From contig LSRY02000003.1 of assembly GCA_001643675.2 (NCBI GenBank), positions 2,160,001 through 2,224,000 on the forward strand: a stretch of 64,000 nucleotides of DNA, written 5' to 3'. The stretch's first letter is position 1. Every line of letters begins with the position of its first letter. Source of the stretch: Monocercomonoides exilis. Its lineage: Eukaryota; Preaxostyla; Oxymonadida; Polymastigidae. The translations under genes and the position numbers were made by a program. The notes beneath the pieces were generated by a model. The model saw only the letters and a list, made by a program, of their open reading frames with translations, had not been told where the DNA came from and did no database searches. This document shows positions 46,506 through 58,909 of the stretch, one piece after another.

Positions 46506-48181
46506 GATGGACTTTTTGTAATTTCTTTATTATTTATTCCATTTTCCAATTTTCTCCATTTTCTATATCATAGAAAAATACATGAGACTTCATCTTCTTT
46601 TCATTTGAAGTCTATATCATCACTTATTTTTTCATATATCATAAACTCATATCACATAAAAACATTTCTTCGATATTTCCTTTTCGAATTTCTCCTTTTC
46701 ATCAAATGTAAATTCTGCTTGTTTCCTAAAGGAATCATCTCTTTCATCTCTTCAAAATACATTTCTTTAAGCATATCAGCAAGCTCTTCAAAAATTTCAA
46801 TTTCTTTTAATATTCCCATTTCTCCTTTTTTGAGCGCTGCAGACGCACTTATTTCATAGAATTATCCTTCGATTATTTGTTTTCCTAAAACAACTGCTTT
46901 CTCTCTTTGTTTCATCTTCGATGGCTTGATGAAGGCGCATGACATTAAACGATCTCTCGAAGATCATCCATATAATAATTTGTTCCAAGTAATTTCTTCT
47001 GCTCTGCTCCTGTTTTCTGTAATCTTTCAACTTCCAAATGAAAAGCAGAGGTAATCTCTATTTTTCATTGTGCACTTTGTGGTCGGCTTTTCTCGATTCA
47101 AAATAACATCGCTTCCGTTGTAATATAATTTCAGCTGATATTCCGTGATTGAATGAATATTTCTTTCGTCTTTCTGTGTAAGAATGAAAGACAAGGACTG
47201 GAGCTGAATTCGAGGAGAATTTAAATGTAATGGAAATCACAAAATATATTTTTCAATTATTGAAGAAGGCATTGAAGAAGTTGATTTGAATGAAATGAAT
47301 GAATTTGTTCAAATTGCCTTTTTTTCATCACGAGAATCGCGAATGAAAAATGAAATGAGGTCACAATCAAAAATTGACCATTGAGAAGGAAAGGAAATGA
47401 AGAAATTTTTGATTCTGTTTTGTGGTGCGTTTCATCGAGATGTATAAATAAACTTGATATGAGATCGTCTGATACAAATGAGAGAAAGCATCAGAGAAGA
47501 AGAAGAAGAAGAAGAAGAGAAAAAGATGACATAAATTTTGAAGAAGGTGAATATATGTGGTAAAAGAGAAATGTACAATCAGTTTAATGATATTTCTGAA
47601 GAAGATGATGAAAAGGGTTCATGTGATGTTGTTATTGAGATAAAATATTGTATTTGATAAGTGAACTTCATATTGGAAAAAAAACATAATCACAAAATAT
47701 GTGGCAAACAGATTGATGCATACCAATTGAATTGGATGCCCATCGTTCATTGACTGCTCTTGAGTGGTCGCCTCCTCTTTCCCCTCAGAAACTGAAAATG
47801 TTGATTTCTTCAAATTCCTCTTCTTCATCTTCTTACAATCACACCCATCAGAGTTCAATCATTCTCTCCCTTCTCTCATCCTCTCATCATATTTTCTCTT
47901 CCAATCCACATCCTTTCCCATCTCTCCCACTTCTTTTGAATCTTCTCTCCCAAAACCCAGCTCATTCACACTCACTTCCCCCATCTCTCTGCACTTCATC
48001 AATCTCTTCATCAATTTCACCAAAACTCATCCATTCGCAAGTCCCCTCAAATCGTGCTGCTTCTGATCGCACTTGATAATTCCTGCTTCTTCCTTCAAAC
48101 ATCACTCGTTGTCTGTCTCCTATTCAAAATTAACACATTTCAAAAAAAAATTGAAAAAAATAAAAAATAAGACACACTTGA
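46506..48181 (+). repeat. Type II tail (copy 2) after G5
   Basis: It carries CATATAATAATTTGTTCCA and TGTGGTCGGCTTTTCTCGAT as in the tail after G2. Beyond about 47.6 kb the sequence becomes pyrimidine-rich. A 114-codon frame at 47732-48076 is Ser/His/Leu/Pro-rich and looks compositional only. Confidence 0.55.
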
Positions 48182-48188
48182 ATGTTGT

Positions 48189-48725
48189 GTGAAAATGACT
48201 CAAACCAAGCAAACTCTTTTCAACTTCTTTTTGAGTCTCCTCCCTTTCCTTCTTTCTCCAACACACCTTTCAGCAGGCAAGCCACACAAATCAACACCAA
48301 TTCCACTGAAAGGCCTCCATTCAGAATTACGTTCCATTGCAAACATTCCCCCAGAAGTCTTTCATCCTTTTCTTATTCGTTCTTCTTCTTTTCATCAAAA
48401 TTCTTTTTCTTGTATCTTTTCCTCAGTGAAGAACGAAAATACAAGTCATTGTCCCTCAAGTCCTTTGTCTCTTCAAAGCATCCCACCAAATGCTTCAATG
48501 CCAAAATCACATCCCCCAACCCCAATCCCTTTCCATCCGCCATTTTCTCCATTTTCTTTTCAACAACCCACTTCACAAATCGCGCCCGTCTCTTCAAATC
48601 TCACGTCTTCCATTATTCCATCCATCCCTTTACTTTTCCCTTTTTGCTCCAGGTCCCTCAAATCGTTCAATCGCCCAAGCCCCTTTCAAAAGTCAATAAA
48701 TAATTTCTTTTTTCAAAATAATTAA
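48189..48725 (+). CDS. Hypothetical small protein, possible signal peptide
   Basis: The 178 codons from ATG 48189 start with a short polar piece, then a hydrophobic run (LFNFFLSLLPFLLSP, residues about 9-23) and SAGKPHKS, a signal-peptide-like start. The rest is Ser/Pro/Phe-rich without recognised motif. A second frame on the same strand (48182-48703) is open over the same stretch, because the strand is pyrimidine-rich and poor in stops, which weakens the case. No intron signals were assigned. Confidence 0.25.
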   Translation: MKMTQTKQTLFNFFLSLLPFLLSPTHLSAGKPHKSTPIPLKGLHSELRSIANIPPEVFHPFLIRSSSFHQNSFSCIFSSVKNENTSHCPSSPLSLQSIPPNASMPKSHPPTPIPFHPPFSPFSFQQPTSQIAPVSSNLTSSIIPSIPLLFPFCSRSLKSFNRPSPFQKSINNFFFQNN

Positions 48726-50560
48726 AAAAGAACAGATAAAATCGCCTGAATAGTGATTCAGTCATGCCCTGTGCACACCATAAAACATTTGTTGCTGGCC
48801 CTGTGCATTCGGAAAAATAAAGGTGAAGCAACAAATTGATTCCTTTTCGGAATGTTGGAGGAACATATGCTTCAAAAGAGTCAAAAATATCGATTAAAAT
48901 ACCTGAACGTGCACAATCATTAACTTATTCCTCTGCATCATTTTCATTCTTTTGCCTCAAGACAGGCAAGACGAAGGGCAGCAAAACATTCATTTATTGT
49001 TTGGTTTATTAATAAGGGTGTCCAACCTATAATAATATAAGTGAAGATTTTTGATAAATTATTTGCTGCAGCCAGAGCATGTTTGAGATACTTAGATGCA
49101 CGTTTTCAGATGCACCCATGCGAGTTATAGCACTGCAGAAGGGCAATAATTTTGTTAACAGATGGAGGAGCGAGTGGCTGTTTTCCAATATTGTTTGCGA
49201 AAAGTGAATTGGTGGGTAAAATTGTATGAATATGAACTTAACTGTATATTGCAAATCATATGGCGCAATATCTGCTGTTATATTTTGTGAAAAATAACTC
49301 AAGCAAGATGCAGAAAAAGCTACGACAATTTCAGAAAGATCGAATTGAACAGCTTGTTCATTTCGAGGGAAATGTTGTGTGTACTTGACATATCTTTTGC
49401 GCAGGAATTGTTTTGCATGATTTTTTGGGGAAGGTTGGTTTCGTGGAAAAGGAAAGGGAATTGAGGGGTTGGATAATGGAGGAAACGAGCGGAGCGAGAC
49501 ACTCAGCAGGCCTCAACAACAAACGCATTGCCATTTACGCGAAACACGTTGGAAAACTATCAACAAAGATATGGCGTTGAATAAGTCTTTGAAAAAGAGT
49601 TGATTTCTTGTTTATTTGGATAATATAATCTTTCACTTGCATCATTATCGGTTTCATAAAGGATTTTCTGCTTTTGATGATGTTCTTCATCAGCCATTTG
49701 TTGTCCAGTTGTCTGTTTTTTATGTAGTAAGAGGCAATTTTGGAGAGCAAGAAAGACTGCTTGGCTGATAATAACCAATCCATTGGAGATGGGAAAATAA
49801 TTCAAGGCCAAAAAGATGGTTTGATTTTTTTATTTCATTCATTTTTATTTAAAGGTGTTCTTTGAATAAATACAGATTGATCATGAACAGGAATTCCATG
49901 GAGAGAAACCTTTTAATCCTTTTTCAAAAGAACCAGAAGTTTTGAGATTATTCTGGTTTGGATTGCATTCGATGATGATATTCGTGACTTCAGCCATCTG
50001 TCATATATGATGCATAGCCTATCAATGCTTAACATGAGTTTGCAAGAGAGAGAAAAGCAATTTGTTTGGCTTATTTGTGAGAGTGTTCGGCAGAAGCGAC
50101 TCTTTTATCTGGGCTGATGAGCTGACTGGGCATTCACATTCAGAACACATTCAGTTTTTTCTATCGCCCAACGTGACCTGGAAAAGCTGACATCTTCTAT
50201 TTTTCTTCACCTTCGCTATCATTCTCAACAGTCTCACTTCAATAAATGATGTTCATTGCCAGAATCGACACATCAATCACATAATCATAAAATTCGTTAT
50301 TTTCTTCTCCTTGCCTTTGAAATTTTTGCAATTGAAATCAGATTCTTCAATCGTCAATGCTTTCTTCGATTTCGAATTCTTCTATGCCAATATCCTCATT
50401 ATGCATGAAGTTCATTTGAATTGTTGACATCATTGGACAAACATAATTTTCTTTTTCTGAGGGAAAAGCAGTTCAACCACGCAAAGTCAGTCAACGATTT
50501 GTGGACTTCCTTCTTTATCTCTTTGCATCTCTCTGACTTTCACATGTTTTGTGATGAAGA
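48726..50560. other. Unassigned region at the centre of the inverted cluster
   Basis: Base composition is somewhat more balanced than in the flanks. Several short frames exist on both strands (for example 49320-49502 and 49535-49811, minus), none convincing. I found no counterpart of this stretch elsewhere in the window. It spans the mirror axis near 49.19 kb. Confidence 0.4.
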
Positions 50561-50699
50561 TTGTTAATTTCATCTGAAATCAACTCATCGAATGATATAT
50601 TTTTCTCAATCGACATTCCTCAAGTAATCATCAACATCTTTATTAAAAGGATTGAATTTTTTCACAATTCTCAATTGCTCCATTTTCATTGGTTTCATC

Positions 50700-50905
50700 A
50701 TCTTCTCCTCCTTCTCCTTCTCCTTCTCTTTCTCCCTCTCCTTCTCCTTCTCCTTCTCCCTCTCCCTCTCCTTCTCCTTCTCCTTCTCCTTCTCCTTCTT
50801 CTCCTTCTTCTCCTTCTTCTCCTTCTTCTCCTTCTTCTCCTTCATCATCATCATCATCTTCTTCTTCTTCTTCACCTTCTTCATCATCTTCTTCTTCTTC
50901 AAATT
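50700..50905 (+). repeat. (CTCCTT)n / (TTCTCC)n tract with TCA/TCT end
   Basis: Pyrimidine hexamer repeats followed by ATCATC and TTCTTC runs. All three plus frames stay open because no purine-containing stop can form. This is not a gene. Confidence 0.85.
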
Positions 50906-51873
50906 TTTTTTTACACTTTTTTCTGGATCAGAGAACAGAACTTCAAACGCATTTATTCCATTCAATTCAACAGCTCCGCAAAATTGAACGGAAAATTGCT
51001 TCATTTCCTTTTCTTCGTCTCTTCAATCAATCAATAAAGGAGCTTTCTTTTCATTTTTCAATCACGATTCCTACGAAGAAAAAAAAGATGTCTTCACAAA
51101 TTCATTCATTTCATTCAAATCAACTTCTTCTTCGATTTCTTCAACGATCAATAAAAATAATGTTGAATTTTACGTTTCATTCAACTCCCGTTAAATCCAG
51201 GGCCAAGCATCATCTTTCATTTCGTTCAGAAGCACAAATGATTATTCATTCTTTCACAAAATATCAACTGAAGTTATATTTCCACGGAAGTGATTCTGCA
51301 CAAAGCAAAGAAAAGTTTGCACGTTATCAACAACTGAATCAATTCTGACTTATATTATTTTTAAACTCAAGCATATGAAGTGAAAAGGAAATGGTATAAA
51401 AGCAATTTTTGTTTGGAATGAATGAGTTTGAAAATAGCCTTCGACTGATTACACAGCTACGAAGCAACAGCGAATTATTGCAAATGAAACGATGAGGAAG
51501 AAAAGGAATCGAGAGGAAAAGGCATATTTGAAGAGAAATTATAGAGATTCTTGCTCTTATTTGATACGAAAATTTTGAAATCGGAAAGTTGAGAAAATAA
51601 ATGTTTTTGAAGAACTTTCTGATATGATCGAAGAGAGGAAAACGGAAAATTGCTTTCAACAATGAGCTTTATTTGCATTGGATGAAAAGGAGAAAATAGA
51701 GGAAGAAATGACGAAGAAATGGTTTTATACGAGCGGAGATTAAAGATTGATTGAAAAAAATAAACTTCTGATGAAAAGAAGATGATAGCTGATGGATATT
51801 TCTATGATATGGAAAATGGTCAAAATTAATAAATGGAAGAAATTATAAAGAAATAAGATAAAGGTTATTGTTT
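50906..51873 (-). repeat. Type II tail (copy 3) after G6
   Basis: Read from 51873 downward: ATATCCATCAGC, CTCCGCTCGTATAAAACC, then GAATCACTTCCGTGGAAATATAAC. These match the tails after G2 and G8. Confidence 0.6.
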
Positions 51874-52251
51874 TCAGTGATTTTTTGTATCAACCGCGCT
51901 GAAAGAAAGTGTTTGAGTGGGAACAAATGCTGAGGTGAGGAGGGTGAGAGAGGCGTCTTGGGGATCTGTCATGCGAACAAGAGCGAATTCTATTGTTTTG
52001 CATGGACTGAGTTGTGTGATTCCGCAGAGATCGGTGTTTGCTCCATTATTTGACACGATTTTGAATGTTGTTATGAGAGGAAGCCATCTGTTGAACTCAA
52101 CATCATCAGCAGTTCCTTGATTCCACACTCTTTTTGATTCTGTTGTTGATCCACATTGATTGAATGGGGATTGGATGATGCTACTGCCATTGAAAAACAC
52201 ATCGTTTCCTCTGCCATTTTTGGCAGTGTTGCCATCGAAGAAGCAAAATGA
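51845..52251 (-). repeat. 407-bp direct identity tract shared with 59953-60359
   Basis: A constant offset of 8108 bp was checked at several points. It covers the 3' coding end of G6 and the first bases of its tail. The upstream edge is sharp: GAAGCAAAATG is followed by AGATGAATTTG here and by TGATGAATTTT in G8. Confidence 0.85.
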
Positions 52252-53088
52252 GATGAATTTGAACCCGCTCATCCAATCATATGTTCTTGTGCAGCACAGC
52301 GCAGCACCGCCGTAGGTGGTTGGATTTTCGACTTTGTTGTTGATGAACTGGCACTCTTGGAGCAAGCATTGTTTTGGTTTTTCTGGTGGAAGCCAATGAA
52401 ATGTGACTGCACCAGCTGCATCACCACCAGTAGTTGCAATGCAGGTACAATTTTTGAACAAGAATTTTGCGTCTGATGGCATGTTATCGAGACCAAAATA
52501 CCAACCAGTTCCACACCAATCAGTTATTGAGCAACTTTCAACTTTGTTTTCTGAGAATGAATAAACAGAATTTGATTGTGGATACCATATTGCAGCTGCT
52601 CCTCCATGTAAAGCAGAACAACTTGTGAAATTGGATTTTGTGATATCTATGTTTAGCAAATATGCGCACAATAACGCTCCGCCTTGGCCATTCCCTGTGG
52701 TTGTACATTTGTTGAACGAACAAGAAGTGATTGTGAGATTTGCATTTGTGCAATAAACATCAAGAGCACCACCATTATTATTTCCTCCATTTGAATCATT
52801 CCATTCGCACCACTCAAAGAGATAGCTATTCAAAGCAGTGAAGGACAATCTGCTTAATTTCTCTTGTTGAGATTCAGATCCGTTATATTTCACAGGATCA
52901 TTTGGTAAAGATCGAGTTTGATGGAGGAAAGAGACATTGAAGGCAGAGAGAGAAGTGGATGGGCTATTGAGGGAAGGGAAGAAAGAGAGAGGAGTGAATG
53001 GAAAGAAAGAGAATGAATTTTGCCATTGAATTAAATCGAGAATTTGCTTCAAAATATGAAAATTTCTCAAAATAAATAATTTTAGCAT
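51874..53088 (-). pseudogene. G6: beta-helix copy with replaced 5' end and 3' frameshift
   Basis: An ATG exists (53088), but the first 50 or so residues are unrelated to the family; homology begins at LNSPSTSLSAFN. The module and linker CGITQLSPCKTIEFAL follow. At the end, ACAAAAAATCACTG has one A more than ACAAAAATCACTGG in G2, shifting the frame so the protein stops at DTKNH instead of DTKITGN. Bases 51965-52789 are identical to G5 (inverted), and 51845-52251 are identical to the G8 end (direct). Confidence 0.7.
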
Positions 53089-55315
53089 TTATTTGCATAT
53101 GATGTTGAGATAATTAATTATTTTATCACAAACAATTTTCGATGAAATTTCTATGATGGCAAATATGAATTTCTTTTTGTTTCTCTTTTTGTTGAATCTT
53201 TTTAGAATTAATATCCTTTTGATTTCTGCAAATAATTGGAAAATCATTTATTTTTAACCCAATAGTCAAAATACCTTTTGTATTGTTATCTGAATTATCT
53301 TTTGTTCAATCGAAAATACCTATTTTATTGAGAATGTACTTCTTTTGTTTTGTCACTTCATATACTGTTTTTATATTTATTATTTTGCAACCAGGAAATG
53401 AAAAATTGATTTTTAAAAACAATTATTAATTTTTCATTTTGGAAGGAATCAAAAGTCAAGTTCAACAATGACTTGATATTCAAAAATATTTCCTTAAAAA
53501 AAGTCATTGTTGTTGACCGAAAATAATGAAATTCTGAATGTTAATTTTGGTATTCATATTTTTCTTTGAATTTGATAATTTCTTCGTTTGTTCACTTTTC
53601 AATTCTGTATTATTGGATCTATTTTTTAGAAAAACCAAGAACAAAACATTCTCATAAGTTTTTTGGTTTCATTCTTTTGTTGAAACAATCAAGTGATGTT
53701 TTGATTGATATGTGAGTTTATTCAATGATATTTCCACCAAATCATTCTTTTCAACTGAATAAAAAAATGAAAAATAGTTATTTGCATCCCAGTTATCATT
53801 TCATGAATATTCAATTAATATTTATCATCACCTTTTTTGAATTCTTTTTCAATCGAATGTTATCACAGGTTCAAATATTCATTATCACAATTTTTGTTCT
53901 TGTGAGAAGCTTTTTGAAAAAATTTTTTGTCTGTTCTTCTTCAAATGATTCGTTGTGAAGGCCAAGATTTTTTTCATATTCTGAACGAGAAAAGTAATAT
54001 TCTCCGTTCTCAAGTTTGTCTGTTGTTGACAACAATAGTTCAATATTGGGTGATTATCTTTGAAATCATAACAATAATCTATATTTCAGTGTTATCCTTC
54101 AGTTGTTTTTCACATGTAGATTCTGGAAATGTGAATGTTTGAAGTGACAAATTTTAAACAAAAAGTTGAAAAAATAAACAAAGAATAGAAATACACTTCA
54201 AAACAATTATTCTTCTTTTTTGAGAAATGAAAATTGAAATTATTAATTTTTATAATTTTGGAATGATGAATGACAGGACGTTTGAGACATCAATAAGAAT
54301 GAAGTTTATCCTCTCAATGGAAAGGACTCATTTTATATGAAACAATGAATAATAGAATACAAATTCTTTTTCCAAATATGAATTGCAAACAATGATAGCC
54401 TGACATATTGTTGAAATAATTGGAAAGTTATTCTATTTCCTTTCTTTTTATGCAATACCAAAAAAACAAAATGAATAATTTCAAATGAATAATTTGTTTT
54501 GTTTGCTAGTACTTTATGGATAATTTTTTTTTTGAAAACTTCCTTTTGTTTAATCTACAAATTAAATAGAAATTTCATATTATTATCAATTTTCTGTTCT
54601 AACTGATAAAACTTCACCAAAATGGAAACAGAACCTGAGCAATGTAATTATTTCCAAATGAGAAAAGTTACGTGAGTGGGAACAGAAATTTGTTGAAAAA
54701 TTGATTTTTGTTTTTTTGAAATTTAAACAAAAAAAAGTTTTAATGAAAAATTGACAATATCATCTTTTTTTCATTGAAAAATACATTATCCTTGATTGGT
54801 CAATGCAAATACAGTATCAAATAACGATTAATATTACAAATGAAGTGTTTTGTTTTAGAATTTCAAAGATAATTTAGCAAAATGATAAACAGTGGAAATA
54901 TTCACGCCAAATGTCAATAATGTAATGATTTTTTAAGATGAAATAATAAAGTCATCCTTTAATTCACTTTCACCATTTTATTCTTAAAAACTTGTTCTTT
55001 CACAAATAAATGAAATGAAAAAATGAAATGATTTATTAATTCCGAATTATCCAGTGTTCAAGCCAGAAAACGAATATTTAATAACAGTGGTATATTTCGA
55101 TTTCTTGTTGAATTATGTGTTTTCAGTTTTCTCAGAAATAAATATCTTTATAAATTGCGATCTGTTTGTTTTTTTGAAGATAACGTGACAACGAAACAAA
55201 ATAAAAATTTAATTATTGATTCAAAAATTCATTTCTATAATTTTTTAATTTTCATTTTCATTGCAGAAAACACAAGGCAATTTTTTTTCATCAAAAGGAA
55301 TAATTCAAAGGAAAA
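53089..55315. repeat. Upstream flank between G6 and G7, mirror of 43151-45308
   Basis: AT-rich non-coding DNA in inverted relation to the G4-G5 spacer. It also contains foldback element D copy 2 at 54518-54755, with GAAAACTTCCTTTTGTTTAAT, CAATGTAATTATTTCCA and GTGAGTGGGAACAGAAATT. No gene. Confidence 0.75.
54518..54755. repeat. Foldback element D, copy 2
   Basis: The same order of blocks as 28688-28917, with inverted ends (GAAAACTTCCTTTTGTTTAA and TTTAAACAAAAAAAAGTTTT) more diverged than in copy 1. Confidence 0.6.
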
Positions 55316-56509
55316 GTGAAACAATTTGATCAATTTCATTTTTTTAAATATAGCAAACTGCAAAAGCTCTTTCAACAAAATCAATCCATTTTAAAACATC
55401 CAATTCATCATTCGATTTCCTTCTCGTCCCATCTCTCACTTCCATCCCTTCCCTCACACTCACTTTATCCATTCACCTCAACCACTTCCTCTTCTCTCTC
55501 TTCCACTTCCACAAACACCAACACCAATACAATCCCCTCCTTCTCTCTTCATTCATCTCTCTCCATCCACTCAACCATCTTCCTCCTCACCCACAACCCT
55601 ATCGATGGCGCCATCCTCCCCAACCTCAACAGCCCATCAACTTCTCTCTCTGCCTTCAACTCCTCTTTTCTCCACCAAACACGCTCTTCATCAAATGCTC
55701 CTGTTGTATATGAAGGAACTGAAATCGACAGAAAGAGACCAGGTAGATTGACTTCATTCGATCAAAACAGTCATCGCTTTGAATGGTGCATATGGGAAAA
55801 TTCAAGTAGTGGATCTTCAGCAGGCGGTGCACTTCATGTTGAACGTGCATATGCAAGTCTCGCAATCACTTCATGTTCGTTTTTCAATTGTTCAACAAGC
55901 GATCATGGAGGAGCATTGTATTGTCACAGTTTGTCAAAAATTAATTTTGAAAAATCTAATTTTTCAAATTGTTCTGCATTACATGGAGGAGCGAATTGTG
56001 TAGTTAATCCTCTATCCAATTCTGTTTGGACATTCTCGCAAATTAAAGTGGAAACTTGTGAAATAACTGATTGGTGTGGAACTGGCTGGTATTTCAGACT
56101 CAATAACATGCCAAATAATGCAAAATTCTTGTTTTCAAGCTGCATGTGTATCGCCAATACTGGTGGTAATTCAGCCGGATCGTTAACATTTTATGACCCT
56201 CCAAATAACAAACCAAATCAATTTTCAATCAATGATTGCCAGTTTAAAAACAACAAATTGACAAGTGCATCTTCCACACGCGGAGGAGCTGGACTGTGTT
56301 GCACAAACACCTTCACTTGGATGAGCGGATTCAAATTCATCACATTTTGTTTCTTCGATGGAAATACTGCAACAAATGGCAGAGGAAATGATGTGTTTTT
56401 CAATGGCAGCAGTATCACCCAATCTCCTTTCCAGCAATGTGGTTCAACAACCCAAGCAAAAAGAATGCAAATTAATAAAACTGCAGATTATCAGACTTTC
56501 AATAGCTGA
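55316..56509 (+). pseudogene. G7: beta-helix copy lacking signal peptide
   Basis: The frame opens at a GTG; the first 35 or so residues are flank translation. From SLPSLPSHSLYPF it keeps part of the Ser/Thr/Asn low-complexity region, then IHSTIF, the module (SAGGALHVER, TDWCGTGWYF, FCFFDGN, GRGNDVFF), and stops at NKTADYQTFNS, the type I breakpoint. With its tail it mirrors G3. Confidence 0.7.
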
Positions 56510-58909
56510 CTTACTCTCATTTTTGCTTTCTTTATAATCGCCTCTCCTCTCATTCCTTCTTTTCTCTCTTTTTTCATAACTTTTGATTTCTCCCGTAATT
56601 CATCGATTTGTCTTCTTTGTTGTTCTGCTTTTCAATTTTTTTCGCTTCTCAAGCATCTTCCTTTTCTTATCCAAATAATCTCTTTTGTGCTGTTCAACCT
56701 TCCTTCTCTTCTCAAATTTTATTTCCAACTCATATTTAAAATCCATTCATCTTCTTCCTTTCTTCCAAAAATATCTTCAATCTTCTCAATCTCATTTCCA
56801 TCTTGCATGAGCCCTTGATCAAGATTTTCTTTTCTTTCTTTTTCTTATATTTTTTTTGTTATGTTTTCCTTCAGCTGTATAATTTCTCTGTTTCCTTTTC
56901 ATTTCTCTCTTAATCTCTGATGCAAACGCAGAACGTGAAGAAATTCGATCAGATGAAGTGAATGAAGAAGAAGAAGAAGAAGTTGTGTGAAATGTTGTTG
57001 ATATATTTGAAGAAGAAGATGATGATGAATGGATTGAATGAGATTATTAATTGTTGAAAATTGAGATGATGAGTATCAATTTTCATCAACGTAGAATTTC
57101 ATTGAAATTCTCTTCTTCAGGATTTTGTCTTCTTCTGGCAAATAATATCCTTTGAAATTCATAGCAATTTCAATTTGATTCTTTCTCTCTTTCCAACAAA
57201 AAATATGAAATATAGGTCAATCTCTTTTTCATTCCATTTCATTCAATTTTTCGCTTCCCCTTCTTTCACAAAAAATCATCTTTCCTCAAACATAATTCTT
57301 CGCCAAAGGTTAATGCCAGGCATCTTCATAATATCTCGCATTTCATCTGTCTGTCTGTATTTTTCCTTTCCTGCTTTTCTTCTTCTTCTTCAAAGCCACC
57401 TAATCCTTCGCTCTTTCAGCATTCTTAAAAAAAAATAATAATCACTTCAAAAAAATAACAATATCAAACCTTCAGAACCTATTTTTAAGCCAATGCCTAT
57501 ATTTTATCCCGTTGGCACCTGTTTTCCTCCAATTCAATTTCATTATTCCTTTCGTTTTCAAGTGTTTCATCATCTGATTCCCCAACCATCCTTTCCATAA
57601 GTCATTTATCCATCAAGTGCATCGATTTCCCTTCCTTCTGAAAAATGTGAAATTCATGCATTCTGCTCAATTCCACCCTCATCATTGAAAAATATCATTG
57701 TTTTTCGTCTGAAAATATCATCTCCAATTCCCTTCCCAATCCCTTCACCCTGGGCACTTTCCATATGAATTCGCTCTCCCAACTCCATAGCCACCCTGCA
57801 CAACGAGATATCCCGCTTTCATTCATTTTCATTCTTTTCCACCTCCTGCCCTGAAAACAACACAAAAAACATCAAAAGGCAAATGTTCATATAAAGAAAA
57901 TAAATAAAGACCAAACTGAACTTCGACTGCTTTTTGCCAAACACACTCATTTCCACAACAATCATCATTCAAAAAATAAATCAATCTCTTCATTTCAGTC
58001 TCAGAATGGTCAAATTGCAGCATGGAATGCATCTCCACAAAATACATCGTGTATCTCACTGGAGGGTCTTCTCAGCCCGTACACATCGTGGTGGATGTGC
58101 AGAGGTGTTTTTTCTGTTTTTGGCATGATCATCTCCTTTAATAGTATTCTCAACCATTAAAAGAAGTATTTGATGTTTATTTCATCAACACTATGCATAG
58201 GAGGGATATGGAGCAGAGAAGAGAAGGAAGTTTAATTTTTGTGGCAGGGGGTGGATGTTGAGAATTTTATGGAATGTTAATGTTTCAATAGGGGTTTTTG
58301 AATGAAAGAAATTTGGAGACAAAGGGATGGAGAAGAGCAGATGGAGATTTATAGAAGAAAATGTAGAAAATATGTAGAGAAGTGGTTGGAGATGATGAAA
58401 GAGGGCTTATGGTTGAAAGGAGATATGGAATTTGAAAAAAAGGAAAAGAGGGCAAAAGCGGGAAAGAAGATGAATATTCTGAAGTGTTCAAATGAAAGAG
58501 GGGTATTTTTTATGAAAGGAAATGATTTTATGGAAGAGACAGGGAAAGATGAAGAAAAGGAGGGGATTGATATTTTCTGATGATTTCGTGAGCTGAATGG
58601 AAGAAGGGAATGGAAAGGAAAGGAAATTGAGAAAAATCAACATTCTCTATTTTTGAGGGGAAAGGAGGGGAAATCGCAAAAAGAAAGTGAATTGACTTTG
58701 GAAATATGCAACTTGAGTGATTTCCACAGTCTGTTCGTCACAAATATTGTGATTGAGTTTTTCTAACCAATCTGAAATTTATACATCAAATGAGACATTT
58801 TGGCCAATCAACAACTTCATACAAATTATTCTCAACATCATAAATATCGTTCGACTGATTCCGCATTTCTCAACTGCATCTTCTTCTTCCACATCATTTC
58901 CTTCTTTTT
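56510..58909 (+). repeat. Type I tail (copy 3) after G7, long form
   Basis: The inverted counterpart of 35791-38234, sharing the AATAATCTCTTTTGTGCTGT stretch, the acidic frame near 56.93 kb (interrupted by TGA), CAAAGGTTAATGCCAGGCATC and the gene fragment below. Confidence 0.75.
57500..58062 (-). pseudogene. Intron-bearing gene fragment, copy 2 (unrecognised)
   Basis: The minus-strand frame MYFVEMHSMLQFDHSETEMK, then YFLNDDCCGNECVWQK, precedes an intron-like GTTTGG...TTTTCAG stretch and AGGGKE with a stop, as in 36618-36835. Further on, LGERIHMESAQ is kept but later parts carry stops. Confidence 0.35.

Noticed and set aside
49320-49811. Short minus-strand ORFs in the cluster centre
   Set aside because: Under 90 codons, unrecognisable, mutually overlapping, without splice or start support.
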